Shown: piece after piece, positions 1-5,106 of the stretch
Layout of the letters: every line of letters starts with the position of its first letter
How positions within the stretch are numbered: the stretch's first letter is position 1
NCBI GenBank assembly: GCA_050330055.1
Contig: JBHJOF010000149.1
Coordinates: 1 to 5,712 of the forward strand
From: JBHJOF01 sp050330055
GTDB taxonomy: Bacteria > Pseudomonadota > Alphaproteobacteria > Kiloniellales > JAKSDN01
Length of the DNA: 5,712 bases
Direction: 5' to 3'
Notes under the pieces: model-generated
The model's database searches: none
What the model saw: the letters and a program-made list of their open reading frames with translations, nothing else
What the model was told of the DNA's origin: nothing
Program-made: the position numbers and the translations under genes

Positions 1-542
1 TGACCGGCGTCGGAGACGATGATGCCGGGAAAGCCGACCCGGCGCGCGAGCGCGACTCCCTTGGGGTGCGGCCCGGAGAGGATCAGCGGTGGCGAGAGCT
101 GTTGCAGCGAATGCAGATCCAGCAGCAGGTCAACCGACTGGATCAGCGGCCGCAGCTCGCGCGCGCGGTGCAGCTCGACATGGTCCTTCGCCCCGCCGTC
201 CGCTGCGTCATCCGCGGCGTCGAGCCGCGCCGGCGACCAGAGGCGGTTGAAGTCTTCCGTGACGAAACGCGAGGCGGTTGGCCTGGCAGGATCGAAGCGC
301 GCATAGGCTGCCAGGTTGACGAAGGCGAAGCTGAGGCGCCCGCGTTGCGGCCGGACCACCTCGTCCAGCAGGCGGTCGAGCGCGATGGCGCCGCAGATCT
401 CGTTGCCGTGCACCAGTCCGCTCACCAGAACGTGCGGGCCGGGACGCGTCGCTTCGAAGCTGTGCACGTAGGGGATACCGCAGTTGCCTGCGGACCAGCG
501 CGACAGGTCAGGTGCAGCGAGCTCGACCGGCAGGGCCTCCAT
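1..542 (-). CDS. Succinylglutamate desuccinylase/aspartoacylase-family zinc hydrolase, N-terminal part
   Basis: This gene starts at ATG 542-540 and runs leftwards off the window, so only 180 complete codons are visible and the stop is missing. The translation begins MEALPVELAAPDLSRW. It carries the zinc-site signatures of the AstE/AspA branch of the M14 carboxypeptidase superfamily: HGNE at residues 45-48 (zinc ligands His45 and Glu48), DFNR at 97-100 (substrate-binding Asn/Arg) and DLHS at 142-145 (third zinc ligand His144). Family members cleave the acyl group from N-acylated amino acids such as N-succinylglutamate or N-acetylaspartate in the cytoplasm; which substrate applies here cannot be told. 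The start codon overlaps the stop of the HAD gene by one base (TGATG) and I see no clear Shine-Dalgarno sequence, so translation probably depends on coupling to the upstream gene. Family assignment is firm from the three motifs; the specific enzyme is not. An astE label would be premature, because no other arginine succinyltransferase-pathway genes are in view. Confidence 0.9.
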   Translation of the reverse strand, partial: MEALPVELAAPDLSRWSAGNCGIPYVHSFEATRPGPHVLVSGLVHGNEICGAIALDRLLDEVVRPQRGRLSFAFVNLAAYARFDPARPTASRFVTEDFNRLWSPARLDAADDAADGGAKDHVELHRARELRPLIQSVDLLLDLHSLQQLSPPLILSGPHPKGVALARRVGFPGIIVSDAG

Positions 543-1156
543 CACAGCAGCGCCAGGTCGGAGAGGTCGCGTCGCAGCGCCGCCGGCGTCGTGAAGCGCC
601 GCGCGCGCAGGCCGACCGCCTCGGCGCCGGCCACGTTGTCGGCCACGTCGTCGATGAAGAGCGCGCGCTGCGGATCGATGCCATAGCGCTCGAACAGCAG
701 CCGGTAGATGCGCGGGTCGGGCTTCAGCAGCCCGCACTCGCCCGAAATCACCAGGCCGTCGAACCAGGCGAGGAAATCGAATCGCTCGCGCGCGTGCGGG
801 AAGGTCTCGGCCGAGAAGTTGCTGAGCGCGTAGAGCGACAGGCCGCGCGTGCGCAAGTCGTCGAGCAGTGCGACGGTGTCGTCGATCGCGCCGCCCATGG
901 TCTCCGGCCAGCGGTCCTGCAGGGCGCGAATGGGCTCGGCGTGATGGGGAAAGAGCGCGGTCAGCTCGGCGACGGTCTCGGCGAAGGGGCGCCCGGCGTC
1001 GTGCTGGCGGATCCAGTCGGTATTCCAGACTTCGACGAGGAAGGCCTCCATGGCCGCCTCGTCGTCGAACAGTCTGCGATAGAGGTAGCGCGGGTTCCAG
1101 TCGATCAGCACGCCGCCGAGATCGAAGATGACGCTGTCAACCGGCGGCTCGGCCAC
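542..1156 (-). CDS. HAD-superfamily hydrolase (subfamily IA, YihX-like phosphatase)
   Basis: The product is a 204-residue cytosolic HAD-like hydrolase, a normal length for subfamily IA. Motif I is FDLGGVLID, with the nucleophile Asp12 but Gly14 where most HAD phosphatases have the general acid Asp. Motif II is the serine in LSNFS (Ser112), motif III is Lys145 in LLKPDPRIY, and motif IV is the FIDD pair Asp169/Asp170. A helical cap domain fits residues 20-90. The DLG-type motif I is also seen in E. coli YihX, a glucose-1-phosphate phosphatase, so phosphatase activity on a small sugar phosphate or similar metabolite is plausible; the substrate is unknown. The start is GTG at 1156-1154: an in-frame stop lies about 24 bases upstream, and a GGAG sequence (plus-strand 1166-1169) sits 9 bases before it. 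It is followed by the desuccinylase-family gene with a one-base overlap, so the two form a transcription unit. A repeat element lies just upstream. Confidence 0.9.
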   Translation of the reverse strand: MAEPPVDSVIFDLGGVLIDWNPRYLYRRLFDDEAAMEAFLVEVWNTDWIRQHDAGRPFAETVAELTALFPHHAEPIRALQDRWPETMGGAIDDTVALLDDLRTRGLSLYALSNFSAETFPHARERFDFLAWFDGLVISGECGLLKPDPRIYRLLFERYGIDPQRALFIDDVADNVAGAEAVGLRARRFTTPAALRRDLSDLALL

Positions 1157-1165
1157 GAGCTTTGA

Positions 1166-1169
1166 CTCC
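1166..1169 (-). promoter_or_regulatory. Shine-Dalgarno site of the HAD gene
   Basis: GGAG on the minus strand ends 9 bases before the GTG at 1156. It supports the GTG as the true start; no ATG is available in frame before the upstream stop codon. Confidence 0.6.
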
Positions 1170-1217
1170 AGTTGTGTCTATCCGTCCGAACAAGACTGCG
1201 CCCTCGGGGCGCGCTGT

Positions 1218-1304
1218 AAGGGGACTGTCCCCGCAGGGGGCTGTCCCCGGGCCGGCGTGTCTCGGGGACGGGCCCCTCCGCTTCGCTCCGGGTACAGTCC
1301 CCTT
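1218..1304 (+). repeat. Palindromic repeat element, copy A (REPIN/MITE-like)
   Basis: This 87-bp element begins AAGGGGACTGTCCCC and ends GGGTACAGTCCCCTT, so its ends are near-perfect inverted repeats of each other. Inside are further blocks of the same theme (GGGGGCTGTCCCC at 1236-1248, CGGGGACGGGCCCC at 1263-1276) and CTCCGCTTCGCTCCGG at 1277-1292. The first 13 bases after AA form a perfect palindrome, GGGGACTGTCCCC. The reverse complement of 4943-5024 matches it almost throughout; the main difference is a central spacer of 10 bases here against 5 there. It lies in the 220-base gap between argE and the HAD gene. The pattern (short, intergenic, GC-rich, paired inverted palindromes, several copies) is that of REP or REPIN elements mobilised in trans by a RAYT transposase. 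No such transposase is in the window, so that class is inferred. Confidence 0.85.
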
Positions 1305-1315
1305 GCTGGTAAGAA

Positions 1316-1330
1316 GAGGCTGTCCCCGGA
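1316..1330. repeat. Degenerate fragment of the palindromic repeat
   Basis: GAGGCTGTCCCCGGA just beyond copy A resembles the inner block GGGGGCTGTCCCCGG of that copy (1236-1250). It is probably the remnant of an older or truncated insertion. The match is short, so this is tentative. Confidence 0.35.
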
Positions 1331-1338
1331 CCCTGCGC

Positions 1339-1365
1339 ATCGCGGACGTGCCCTGGCGCCGCGAT
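1339..1365 (-). terminator. Stem-loop after argE (possible transcription end)
   Basis: ATCGCGG at 1339-1345 and CCGCGAT at 1359-1365 form a perfect 7-bp stem with a 13-base loop, beginning 11 bases past the argE stop. There is no run of U after it on the minus strand, so it is not a classical intrinsic terminator. It may stabilise the mRNA 3' end or act together with Rho. Confidence 0.3.
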
Positions 1366-1376
1366 AGGGACTCTCC

Positions 1377-2567
1377 TCAGCCCGCCGCCACCCGGTCGAG
1401 CAGCCGTCCGAGAAAGCGTTCGCAGCGCGCGAGCTGCTCGAGCGTCACGAACTCGTCCGGCTTGTGCGCCTGCTCGATCGAGCCGGGGCCGCAGACCACC
1501 GTCGGAATGCCGTGCTCCTGGAACTGGCCGGCCTCGGTGCCGAAGGCGACCTTGCCGCAGTCGTTCGATCCGGCCAGCGCTTTGGCGAGCTGCACCACCT
1601 CGGAGTCTTCCGGCGTGTTGAGTCCCGGGAAGGCCGAGAGCGGTTCCCAAGTGAAACCGGTCTCGGGATTGATGCGCTTCATCGCCGGCTCCAGCTCGTC
1701 GTGCGCGTAGGCCTTGACCGCGGCGAAGAGCTGCTGCGGGTCTTCCCCCGGCAGATTGCGGAACTCGAAGTCGAAGAAGCAGTCCTTGGGCACGATGTTG
1801 AGCGCCGTGCCGCCGTGCACCAGGCCGCAGTGCACCGTGGTGTGCGCCACGTCGTAGTCCTCGTCGAAGGGCCCCACGACCGCCTTGCGCTCGGCCATGT
1901 CGGCCAGATAGCCGATGACCCGCGCGGCGTACTGCACCGCGTTGACGCCGACCGGCGCCAGCGAGGAGTGACACTCGTGGCCGTGCACCCGGCAGCGCAG
2001 CGACAGCTTGCCCTTGTGCGCGTTGATCACCTTCATTCCGGTCGGCTCGCCGATGATGCAGGCGGCCGGCTTGACCGGCTGCGCCGCCAGGAACTTGAGC
2101 AGGTGGCGCACGCCGACGCAGCCGATCTCCTCGTCGAAGGAGAAACAGAGGTGGATCGGCGTGTTCAGTCCGCGCTCCAGGAAGCGAGGCACGAAGGCCA
2201 GCGCCAGCGCGATGAAGGATTTCATGTCGCAGGAGCCGCGGCCGTAGAGGCGGCCGTCCTGCTCGCGTACCCGCCAGGGGTCGCTCGACCAGTCCTGGCC
2301 GTCGACCGGCACCACGTCGGTGTGTCCGGAAAGCGCGATGCCGCCGCGGTCGTCCGGCCCCAGGGTGGCGTAGAGGTTCGCCTTCTGCCTGGTCTCGTCG
2401 TAGGTCAGGATCGAGCCGATGCCGAAATCGTCCAGGTAGGTCTGCACGAAGTGGATCAACTCGAGGTTCGAGTTGCGGCTGGTGGTGTCGAAGGCGATCA
2501 GGCGCTCGATCAGGGCCCTGGCTTCGGGTGAGGGGGCCTCGGGGATTAAGCTCGACTCGGCGGTCAT
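1377..2567 (-). CDS. argE: Acetylornithine deacetylase (M20 family)
   Basis: The 396-residue product fits the length and whole layout of ArgE, which removes acetate from N2-acetylornithine to give ornithine in cytoplasmic arginine synthesis. The dinuclear metal site is complete: His82 and catalytic Asp84 in SGHTDVVPVDG, bridging Asp114 in GSCDMK, general base Glu146 and ligand Glu147 in DEEIG, Glu174 in GEPTGMKV, and His368 in EQAHKPDEF. The lid/dimerisation domain spans roughly 185-295, with NAHKGKLS at 182-189 and the HGGTALNIVP segment at 251-260. The ATG at 2567-2565 overlaps the LysR stop (ATGA) and is served by AGAGGAG (plus 2573-2579) five bases upstream; longer in-frame extensions run through lysR in the wrong frame and are not real. 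Many alphaproteobacteria make ornithine with bifunctional ArgJ and keep ArgE-like M20 enzymes for other N-acyl amino acids, so the exact substrate is less certain than the fold. Confidence 0.88.
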   Translation of the reverse strand: MTAESSLIPEAPSPEARALIERLIAFDTTSRNSNLELIHFVQTYLDDFGIGSILTYDETRQKANLYATLGPDDRGGIALSGHTDVVPVDGQDWSSDPWRVREQDGRLYGRGSCDMKSFIALALAFVPRFLERGLNTPIHLCFSFDEEIGCVGVRHLLKFLAAQPVKPAACIIGEPTGMKVINAHKGKLSLRCRVHGHECHSSLAPVGVNAVQYAARVIGYLADMAERKAVVGPFDEDYDVAHTTVHCGLVHGGTALNIVPKDCFFDFEFRNLPGEDPQQLFAAVKAYAHDELEPAMKRINPETGFTWEPLSAFPGLNTPEDSEVVQLAKALAGSNDCGKVAFGTEAGQFQEHGIPTVVCGPGSIEQAHKPDEFVTLEQLARCERFLGRLLDRVAAG

Positions 2568-3565
2568 CCGCGCTCCTCTGGTCTTTCTTCCGGGCTCTCC
2601 GGGGAGGCAATGTCCGAAGATGGCAGAGGCCGCAGGGGGAGACCAGCCCTGCCGCTCGTCGCCTCCTCCAGGATCCACTCGCGGAAGGCGCGCACCTTCG
2701 GCACGTCGGCCGTCTCCTGCGGCGACACCACGTTGTAGACGAAGCTCGAGGGCATGTTGGGGCCGAAGGGCCGGACCAGCCGGCCGGCCTCGATGTCGTC
2801 GGCGACGATCGAGCTCCGGCAGAGCGCGACGCCCTGCCCGGCGATGGCCGCCTCGGCCACCATGCTGGTATGGCTGAAGCCCGGACCGCGGTCGGCGTCG
2901 ATGCCCGTCACGCCGGCGGCCCGAAACCAGAGCTTCCAATCCGGGCTGTCCTCGGTGCCCGATACCTGGTCGTGCAGCAGCGTGTGGTACTTGAGGTCGG
3001 CTGGCGTGCGCAGGGGGTGCGGCCCTTCGAGCAGCTTGGGGCTGCAGACCGGGAAGGTCTCGTCGCGCATCAGGAGGTCGGCGCGCAGCCCGGGATAGCG
3101 CCCGCGGCCATAGCGGATGCCCATGTCGACCTCGTCGCGGGCGAAGTCGACCAGCTTCTCGGTGGCCGACAGCAGCACGTCGATCTTGGGATGGCGCTGA
3201 CGGAAGCGGGGCAGGCGGGGCAGCAGCCACCTGGCGGCAAAGGAAGGAAGCACGCTGAGCCGCAGCGTGCCGGCCTGCTCGTCGGTGCGCAGCCGGTCGG
3301 TCGCCACCTGCAGCATGTCGAAGGCCTCGCGCAGCGGCGGCAGGTAGCGCTGGCCGGCGTCGGTCAGCACCAGCCGGCGGTTCAGGCGGCGGAACAGCGG
3401 AATGCCCAGCACCTCCTCCAGGGCCTTCACCTGGTGGCTGATCGCCGCCTGGGTGACGTGCAGCTCGTCGGCCGCCTTGGTGAAGGACAGGTGGCGGGCG
3501 GCGGCCTCGAAGGCGCGCAGGGCATTGAGAGGGGGCAGGCGCCGGGCTTGGGGCGGCTCGATCAT
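2564..3565 (-). CDS. LysR-family transcriptional regulator, GcvA-like
   Basis: The product has 333 residues. An N-terminal winged helix-turn-helix occupies about residues 11-70, with the recognition region SFTKAADELHVTQAAISHQV at 27-46 and the wing FRRLNRRLVLTDAG at 58-71. A periplasmic-binding-protein-like effector domain follows from about 98 to 300 (LRLSVLPSFAARWLLPRL at 101-118; GQGVALC at 243-249). The opening PPLNALRAFEAAARHLSFTKAA is typical of the GcvA group, which regulates amino-acid-related and other genes as DNA-bound tetramers. The C-terminus from about 302 is a Pro/Glu/Ser-rich tail beyond the usual domain end. The ATG at 3565-3563 fits the family N-terminus, although the Shine-Dalgarno is weak. 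Its stop overlaps the argE start by 4 bases, so the two are probably co-translated. LysR proteins commonly control themselves and a divergent neighbour, here the DUF1127 gene. The effector is unknown; calling it GcvA would overstate the evidence. Confidence 0.92.
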   Translation of the reverse strand: MIEPPQARRLPPLNALRAFEAAARHLSFTKAADELHVTQAAISHQVKALEEVLGIPLFRRLNRRLVLTDAGQRYLPPLREAFDMLQVATDRLRTDEQAGTLRLSVLPSFAARWLLPRLPRFRQRHPKIDVLLSATEKLVDFARDEVDMGIRYGRGRYPGLRADLLMRDETFPVCSPKLLEGPHPLRTPADLKYHTLLHDQVSGTEDSPDWKLWFRAAGVTGIDADRGPGFSHTSMVAEAAIAGQGVALCRSSIVADDIEAGRLVRPFGPNMPSSFVYNVVSPQETADVPKVRAFREWILEEATSGRAGLPLRPLPSSDIASPESPEERPEERG

Positions 3566-3588
3566 GGGATTTTTCGGATTAGGAAGCC

Positions 3589-3632
3589 TTATGCGAAGTC
3601 ATAGATATCATCGTTTGTCCCTCTTCGCAAAA
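3589..3632. promoter_or_regulatory. Inverted repeat in the lysR/DUF1127 divergent region (candidate operator)
   Basis: TTATGCGAAG at 3589-3598 and CTTCGCAAAA at 3623-3632 are inverted repeats matching at 9 of 10 positions, separated by 24 bases. They lie in the AT-richer 150-base gap between two divergent genes, the second arm covers a candidate lysR -35 box, and the -10 lies between the arms. This placement suits a self-regulating LysR protein. It does not contain a textbook T-N11-A box, so binding is an inference. Confidence 0.4.
3602..3630 (-). promoter_or_regulatory. Candidate lysR promoter
   Basis: On the minus strand TTGCGA (plus 3625-3630) and TATCTA (plus 3602-3607) are separated by 17 bases, the optimal spacing for a housekeeping sigma factor, and end about 37 bases before the lysR ATG. 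Both boxes are imperfect matches. Confidence 0.35.
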
Positions 3633-3643
3633 GGCAATATCTG
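3615..3643 (+). promoter_or_regulatory. Candidate promoter of the DUF1127 gene
   Basis: TTGTCC (3615-3620) and TATCTG (3638-3643) are 17 bases apart and would give a leader of roughly 65 bases before the ATG at 3716. It overlaps the candidate lysR promoter, as is usual for LysR-controlled divergent pairs. Match quality is modest. Confidence 0.3.
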
Positions 3644-3702
3644 AAAGGCGTTCCAAGGGAACTATTGGGCAGCTTTCGACCGAATCAAAGCGCCTCTCGG
3701 AT

Positions 3703-3708
3703 AAGGAG
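3703..3708 (+). promoter_or_regulatory. Shine-Dalgarno site of the DUF1127 gene
   Basis: AAGGAG, 7 bases before ATG 3716, is a near-consensus site. It decides the start: an in-frame TTG at 3665 would add 17 residues but has no comparable site. Confidence 0.8.
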
Positions 3709-3715
3709 ATTAGCT

Positions 3716-3958
3716 ATGTCGACCGTGTACAGCCAAACCGGCAAGACGCTGATCAGCCGCGGCCCGCGGCCGCGCGGTGACTTTCTCGGCCTGATCGCCC
3801 GGGCCCCGGGCGCCTTGTTCGAGATCGTCATGCTCTGGCAGCAGCGCGCCATCGAGCGCCACCACCTGGCCGGCCTCAGCGAGCATCACCTGAAGGATAT
3901 CGGCTTCAGCCGGGCGGACGTCGAGCGCGAGTTCTCCAAGCCCTTCTGGCGGGGCTGA
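3716..3958 (+). CDS. DUF1127 (YjiS-like) small protein
   Basis: The product has 80 residues. A variable, basic N-terminal part (about 1-30) precedes the DUF1127 core at about 37-71, recognisable by IVMLWQQRAIERHHLAGLSEHHLKDIGFSRADVEREFSKPF read in two halves: a helix with Trp41 and basic residues, then the conserved L-x3-L-x-DIG-x-SR-x-DV pattern (Asp61-Ile62-Gly63, Ser65-Arg66). No signal peptide or membrane segment is evident. DUF1127 proteins are small, arginine-rich and abundant in alphaproteobacteria. In Agrobacterium and Rhodobacter members have been linked to RNA-related regulation and phosphate or stress adaptation; the role here is unknown. The gene is divergent from a LysR regulator across a shared promoter region, which makes it a candidate target. 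Its stop lies 31 bases from the convergent end of nadK. Confidence 0.88.
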   Translation: MSTVYSQTGKTLISRGPRPRGDFLGLIARAPGALFEIVMLWQQRAIERHHLAGLSEHHLKDIGFSRADVEREFSKPFWRG

Positions 3959-3983
3959 TCGCCCTTCGTCCAAATGGGCCGAG

Positions 3984-3997
3984 TGCCCCTCAGGGCA
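3984..3997. terminator. Small stem-loop between convergent genes
   Basis: TGCCC (3984-3988) and GGGCA (3993-3997) form a perfect 5-bp stem with a 4-base loop. It spans the nadK stop codon and lies 26 bases beyond the DUF1127 stop. It lacks a U-tract on either strand, so any terminator role is weakly supported. Confidence 0.25.
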
Positions 3998-4757
3998 GGA
4001 ACTGCTCGCGGATGATCCGCTCTTCCAAGTCGTGCTCCGGGTCGAACAGCAGGTGCAGCGAGACCGACTGGTCCTCGCGCACCTCGACCCGGGCCACGTC
4101 CCGCACCTCGGTGAAGTCGGCCGTGGCGCTGACCGGTCGCTTGCCGGCATTGAGGATCTCGAAGGTCACCCGCGCCGTGTTCGGCAGCAGGGCGCCGCGC
4201 CAGCGCCGCGGCCGGAACGCGCTGATCGGAGTCAGCGCCAGGAGCTGGGCTCCGATCGGCACGATCGGGCCATAGGCCGAGAGGTTGTAGGCGGTGCTGC
4301 CGGCCGGCGTCGCCACCATCACCCCATCGCACACCAGCTGCTCCAGCCGCACGATGCCATCGACGCTGATGCGGATGGTCGCGGCCTGGCGCGCCTCGCG
4401 CAGCAGCGAGACCTCGTTGATCGCGAGCGCGTCGACGGTCTCGCCGCTCACCGTGAGGGCGCGCATGCGCAGGGGATGCAGCGTCTCCTCCTCGGCCGCC
4501 CCCAGCCGATGGGTCAGCCCCTCCTCGCGGTACTCGTTCATCAGGAAGCCGATGGTGCCCTGGTTCATGCCGTAGATCGGCACGCCGCGGTCGAGATGGG
4601 CGTGCAGCGTCTCCAGCATGAAGCCGTCGCCGCCCAGGGCGACGATGACCTCGGCCTGCTCCGGCGGCACCGAATCGTAGCGCTCGCGCAGGCGCCCGAG
4701 GGCCGCCTGGGCCTCCTCCGTGTCGGCCGCGACGAAGGCGAAGCGCCGCTCGCTCAT
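3990..4757 (-). CDS. nadK: NAD kinase
   Basis: The 255-residue product phosphorylates NAD to NADP with ATP in the cytoplasm and is the main source of NADP. The diagnostic motifs are all present: GGDG at 42-45 (catalytic Asp44), GMNQGTIGFL at 63-72, the NE motif in LAINEVSLLR (Asn114-Glu115), CDGVMVATPAGSTAYNLSAYGP at 143-164 taken as the DG pair (144-145) plus the glycine-rich PAGSTAY (151-157), and a C-terminal beta-sandwich domain. It is shorter than the roughly 290-residue E. coli enzyme, as is usual for alphaproteobacterial NadK. I chose ATG 4757-4755 because the protein then begins MSERRFAFVAADT, where the family's first beta-strand starts; frames further upstream read through repeat DNA. 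The Shine-Dalgarno at that ATG is only GGAAG, and the start overlaps an 18-codon ORF by ATGA, suggesting coupled translation. It is encoded on its own, convergent with the DUF1127 gene. Confidence 0.95.
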   Translation of the reverse strand: MSERRFAFVAADTEEAQAALGRLRERYDSVPPEQAEVIVALGGDGFMLETLHAHLDRGVPIYGMNQGTIGFLMNEYREEGLTHRLGAAEEETLHPLRMRALTVSGETVDALAINEVSLLREARQAATIRISVDGIVRLEQLVCDGVMVATPAGSTAYNLSAYGPIVPIGAQLLALTPISAFRPRRWRGALLPNTARVTFEILNAGKRPVSATADFTEVRDVARVEVREDQSVSLHLLFDPEHDLEERIIREQFLP

Positions 4758-4810
4758 GCGGCGCGCTTCCGGATTTCTGCGGCCCGAATCTCTGCGGCAC
4801 GGCCGGTCAT
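4754..4810 (-). CDS. Possible leader ORF upstream of nadK (18 codons)
   Basis: ATG at 4810-4808 opens a short frame ending in TGA at 4756-4754, overlapping the nadK ATG by four bases. The peptide would be MTGRAAEIRAAEIRKRAA. A strong purine tract, AGAGGGGGG (plus 4818-4826), sits 7 bases upstream, better than the site in front of nadK itself. The middle is a tandem five-codon duplication (AAEIR twice) in which the only two base differences are synonymous third-position changes. The ORF may feed ribosomes into nadK by reinitiation. It could equally be a chance frame in the 5' leader; no peptide family is recognised. Confidence 0.4.
   Translation of the reverse strand: MTGRAAEIRAAEIRKRAA
4769..4798. 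repeat. 15-bp tandem duplication in the nadK leader
   Basis: CCGGATTTCTGCGGC (4769-4783) is followed directly by CCGAATCTCTGCGGC (4784-4798). The units match at 13 of 15 positions. In the leader ORF frame both mismatches are silent. Confidence 0.75.
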
Positions 4811-4836
4811 GCAAGCACCCCCCTCTGCGGGCGCGA

Positions 4837-4842
4837 AGTATA
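4837..4842 (-). promoter_or_regulatory. -10 box of the nadK promoter
   Basis: TATACT on the minus strand (5 of 6 to consensus) stands in an otherwise very GC-rich stretch. Transcription would start near 4830, giving a leader of about 20 bases to the leader ORF and about 73 to nadK. No good -35 box lies 17 bases upstream (CTGGTA at best), so the promoter is partly supported. Confidence 0.5.
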
Positions 4843-4874
4843 GCGCGCGATTCGCCCGGTACCAGCCGGCGCCT

Positions 4875-4935
4875 CACAAGGGGACTGTACCCGGCTGCGC
4901 GGGCCGAAGCCCGGCGCGGTCTCCTATAAGCCGGT
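4875..4935 (+). repeat. Partial copy of the palindromic repeat with a hairpin
   Basis: The first 20 bases (4875-4894) are identical to 4940-4959 at the edge of copy B: both read CACAAGGGGACTGTACCCGG. After that the sequence diverges: the element body is missing and is replaced by a GC hairpin, GCGCGGGC at 4897-4904 against GCCCGGCGC at 4909-4917 with a CGAA loop and one bulge. It looks like a truncated or solo end of the same repeat family placed in tandem with copy B. The exact right boundary is uncertain. Confidence 0.65.
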
Positions 4936-4942
4936 CTCGCAC

Positions 4943-5024
4943 AAGGGGACTGTACCCGGAGCGAAGCGGAGGGGCCTGTCCCCGCTGTTGCCCGGGGACA
5001 GCCCCCTGCGGGGACAGTCCCCTC
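4943..5024 (-). repeat. Palindromic repeat element, copy B (inverted relative to copy A)
   Basis: Read on the minus strand this 82-bp element matches copy A (1218-1304) almost throughout: it opens GGGGACTGTCCCCGCAGGGG, continues GCTGTCCCCGGGC, then has a 5-base spacer in place of 10, then GGCCCCTCCGCTTCGCTCCG and the terminal GGGTACAGTCCCCTT. It lies between nadK and the secreted-protein gene, whose likely start region begins about 80 bases later. Like copy A it is purely intergenic and could fold into a long GC-rich stem-loop. Confidence 0.85.
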
Positions 5025-5090
5025 AGGTATGGGCGCGGTTGCCAATTTCCCCGGCCTCCCGCAAGCTGCGCCGGAACGAGGAACGTGGCT

Positions 5091-5100
5091 GGAGGGGAGG
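5091..5100 (+). promoter_or_regulatory. Shine-Dalgarno site of the secreted-protein gene
   Basis: GGAGGGGAGG ends 6 bases before ATG 5107. It selects this start over ATG 5029, which follows the repeat element directly and would place 26 uncharged-to-mixed residues before the signal peptide. Confidence 0.75.
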
Positions 5101-5106
5101 GCGACC

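Noticed and set aside
1218..1304. Repeat copy A as an intrinsic terminator for argE
   Set aside because: It can form strong stems but no U-tract follows on the minus strand, and the same element also occurs upstream of genes, so it is better explained as a dispersed repeat.
1462..2531. Long plus-strand open frames opposite argE and lysR (355 and 358 codons)
   Set aside because: They are antisense shadows caused by high GC content; their translations show no recognised domain while the minus-strand proteins have complete motif sets.
2564..3230. Long minus-strand in-frame extension upstream of argE (221 extra residues)
   Set aside because: It lies wholly inside lysR in another frame, is full of Arg/Pro/Ala typical of GC-rich shadow frames, and the true argE start has a good ribosome site and family-like N-terminus.
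1218..5024. CRISPR array or phage attachment sites as explanation for the repeats
   Set aside because: There are only two full copies in opposite orientation plus one fragment, with no regular spacers, cas genes, integrase or tRNA.
5039..5067. TTGCCA - 17 bases - CAAGCT as promoter of the secreted-protein gene
   Set aside because: The -10 match is only 3 of 6 and the region is not distinctive; I cannot support a promoter here.
5029..5106. Earlier ATG start for the secreted protein
   Set aside because: It abuts the repeat element, lacks a ribosome site and would bury the signal peptide 26 residues in; ATG 5107 has a strong site.
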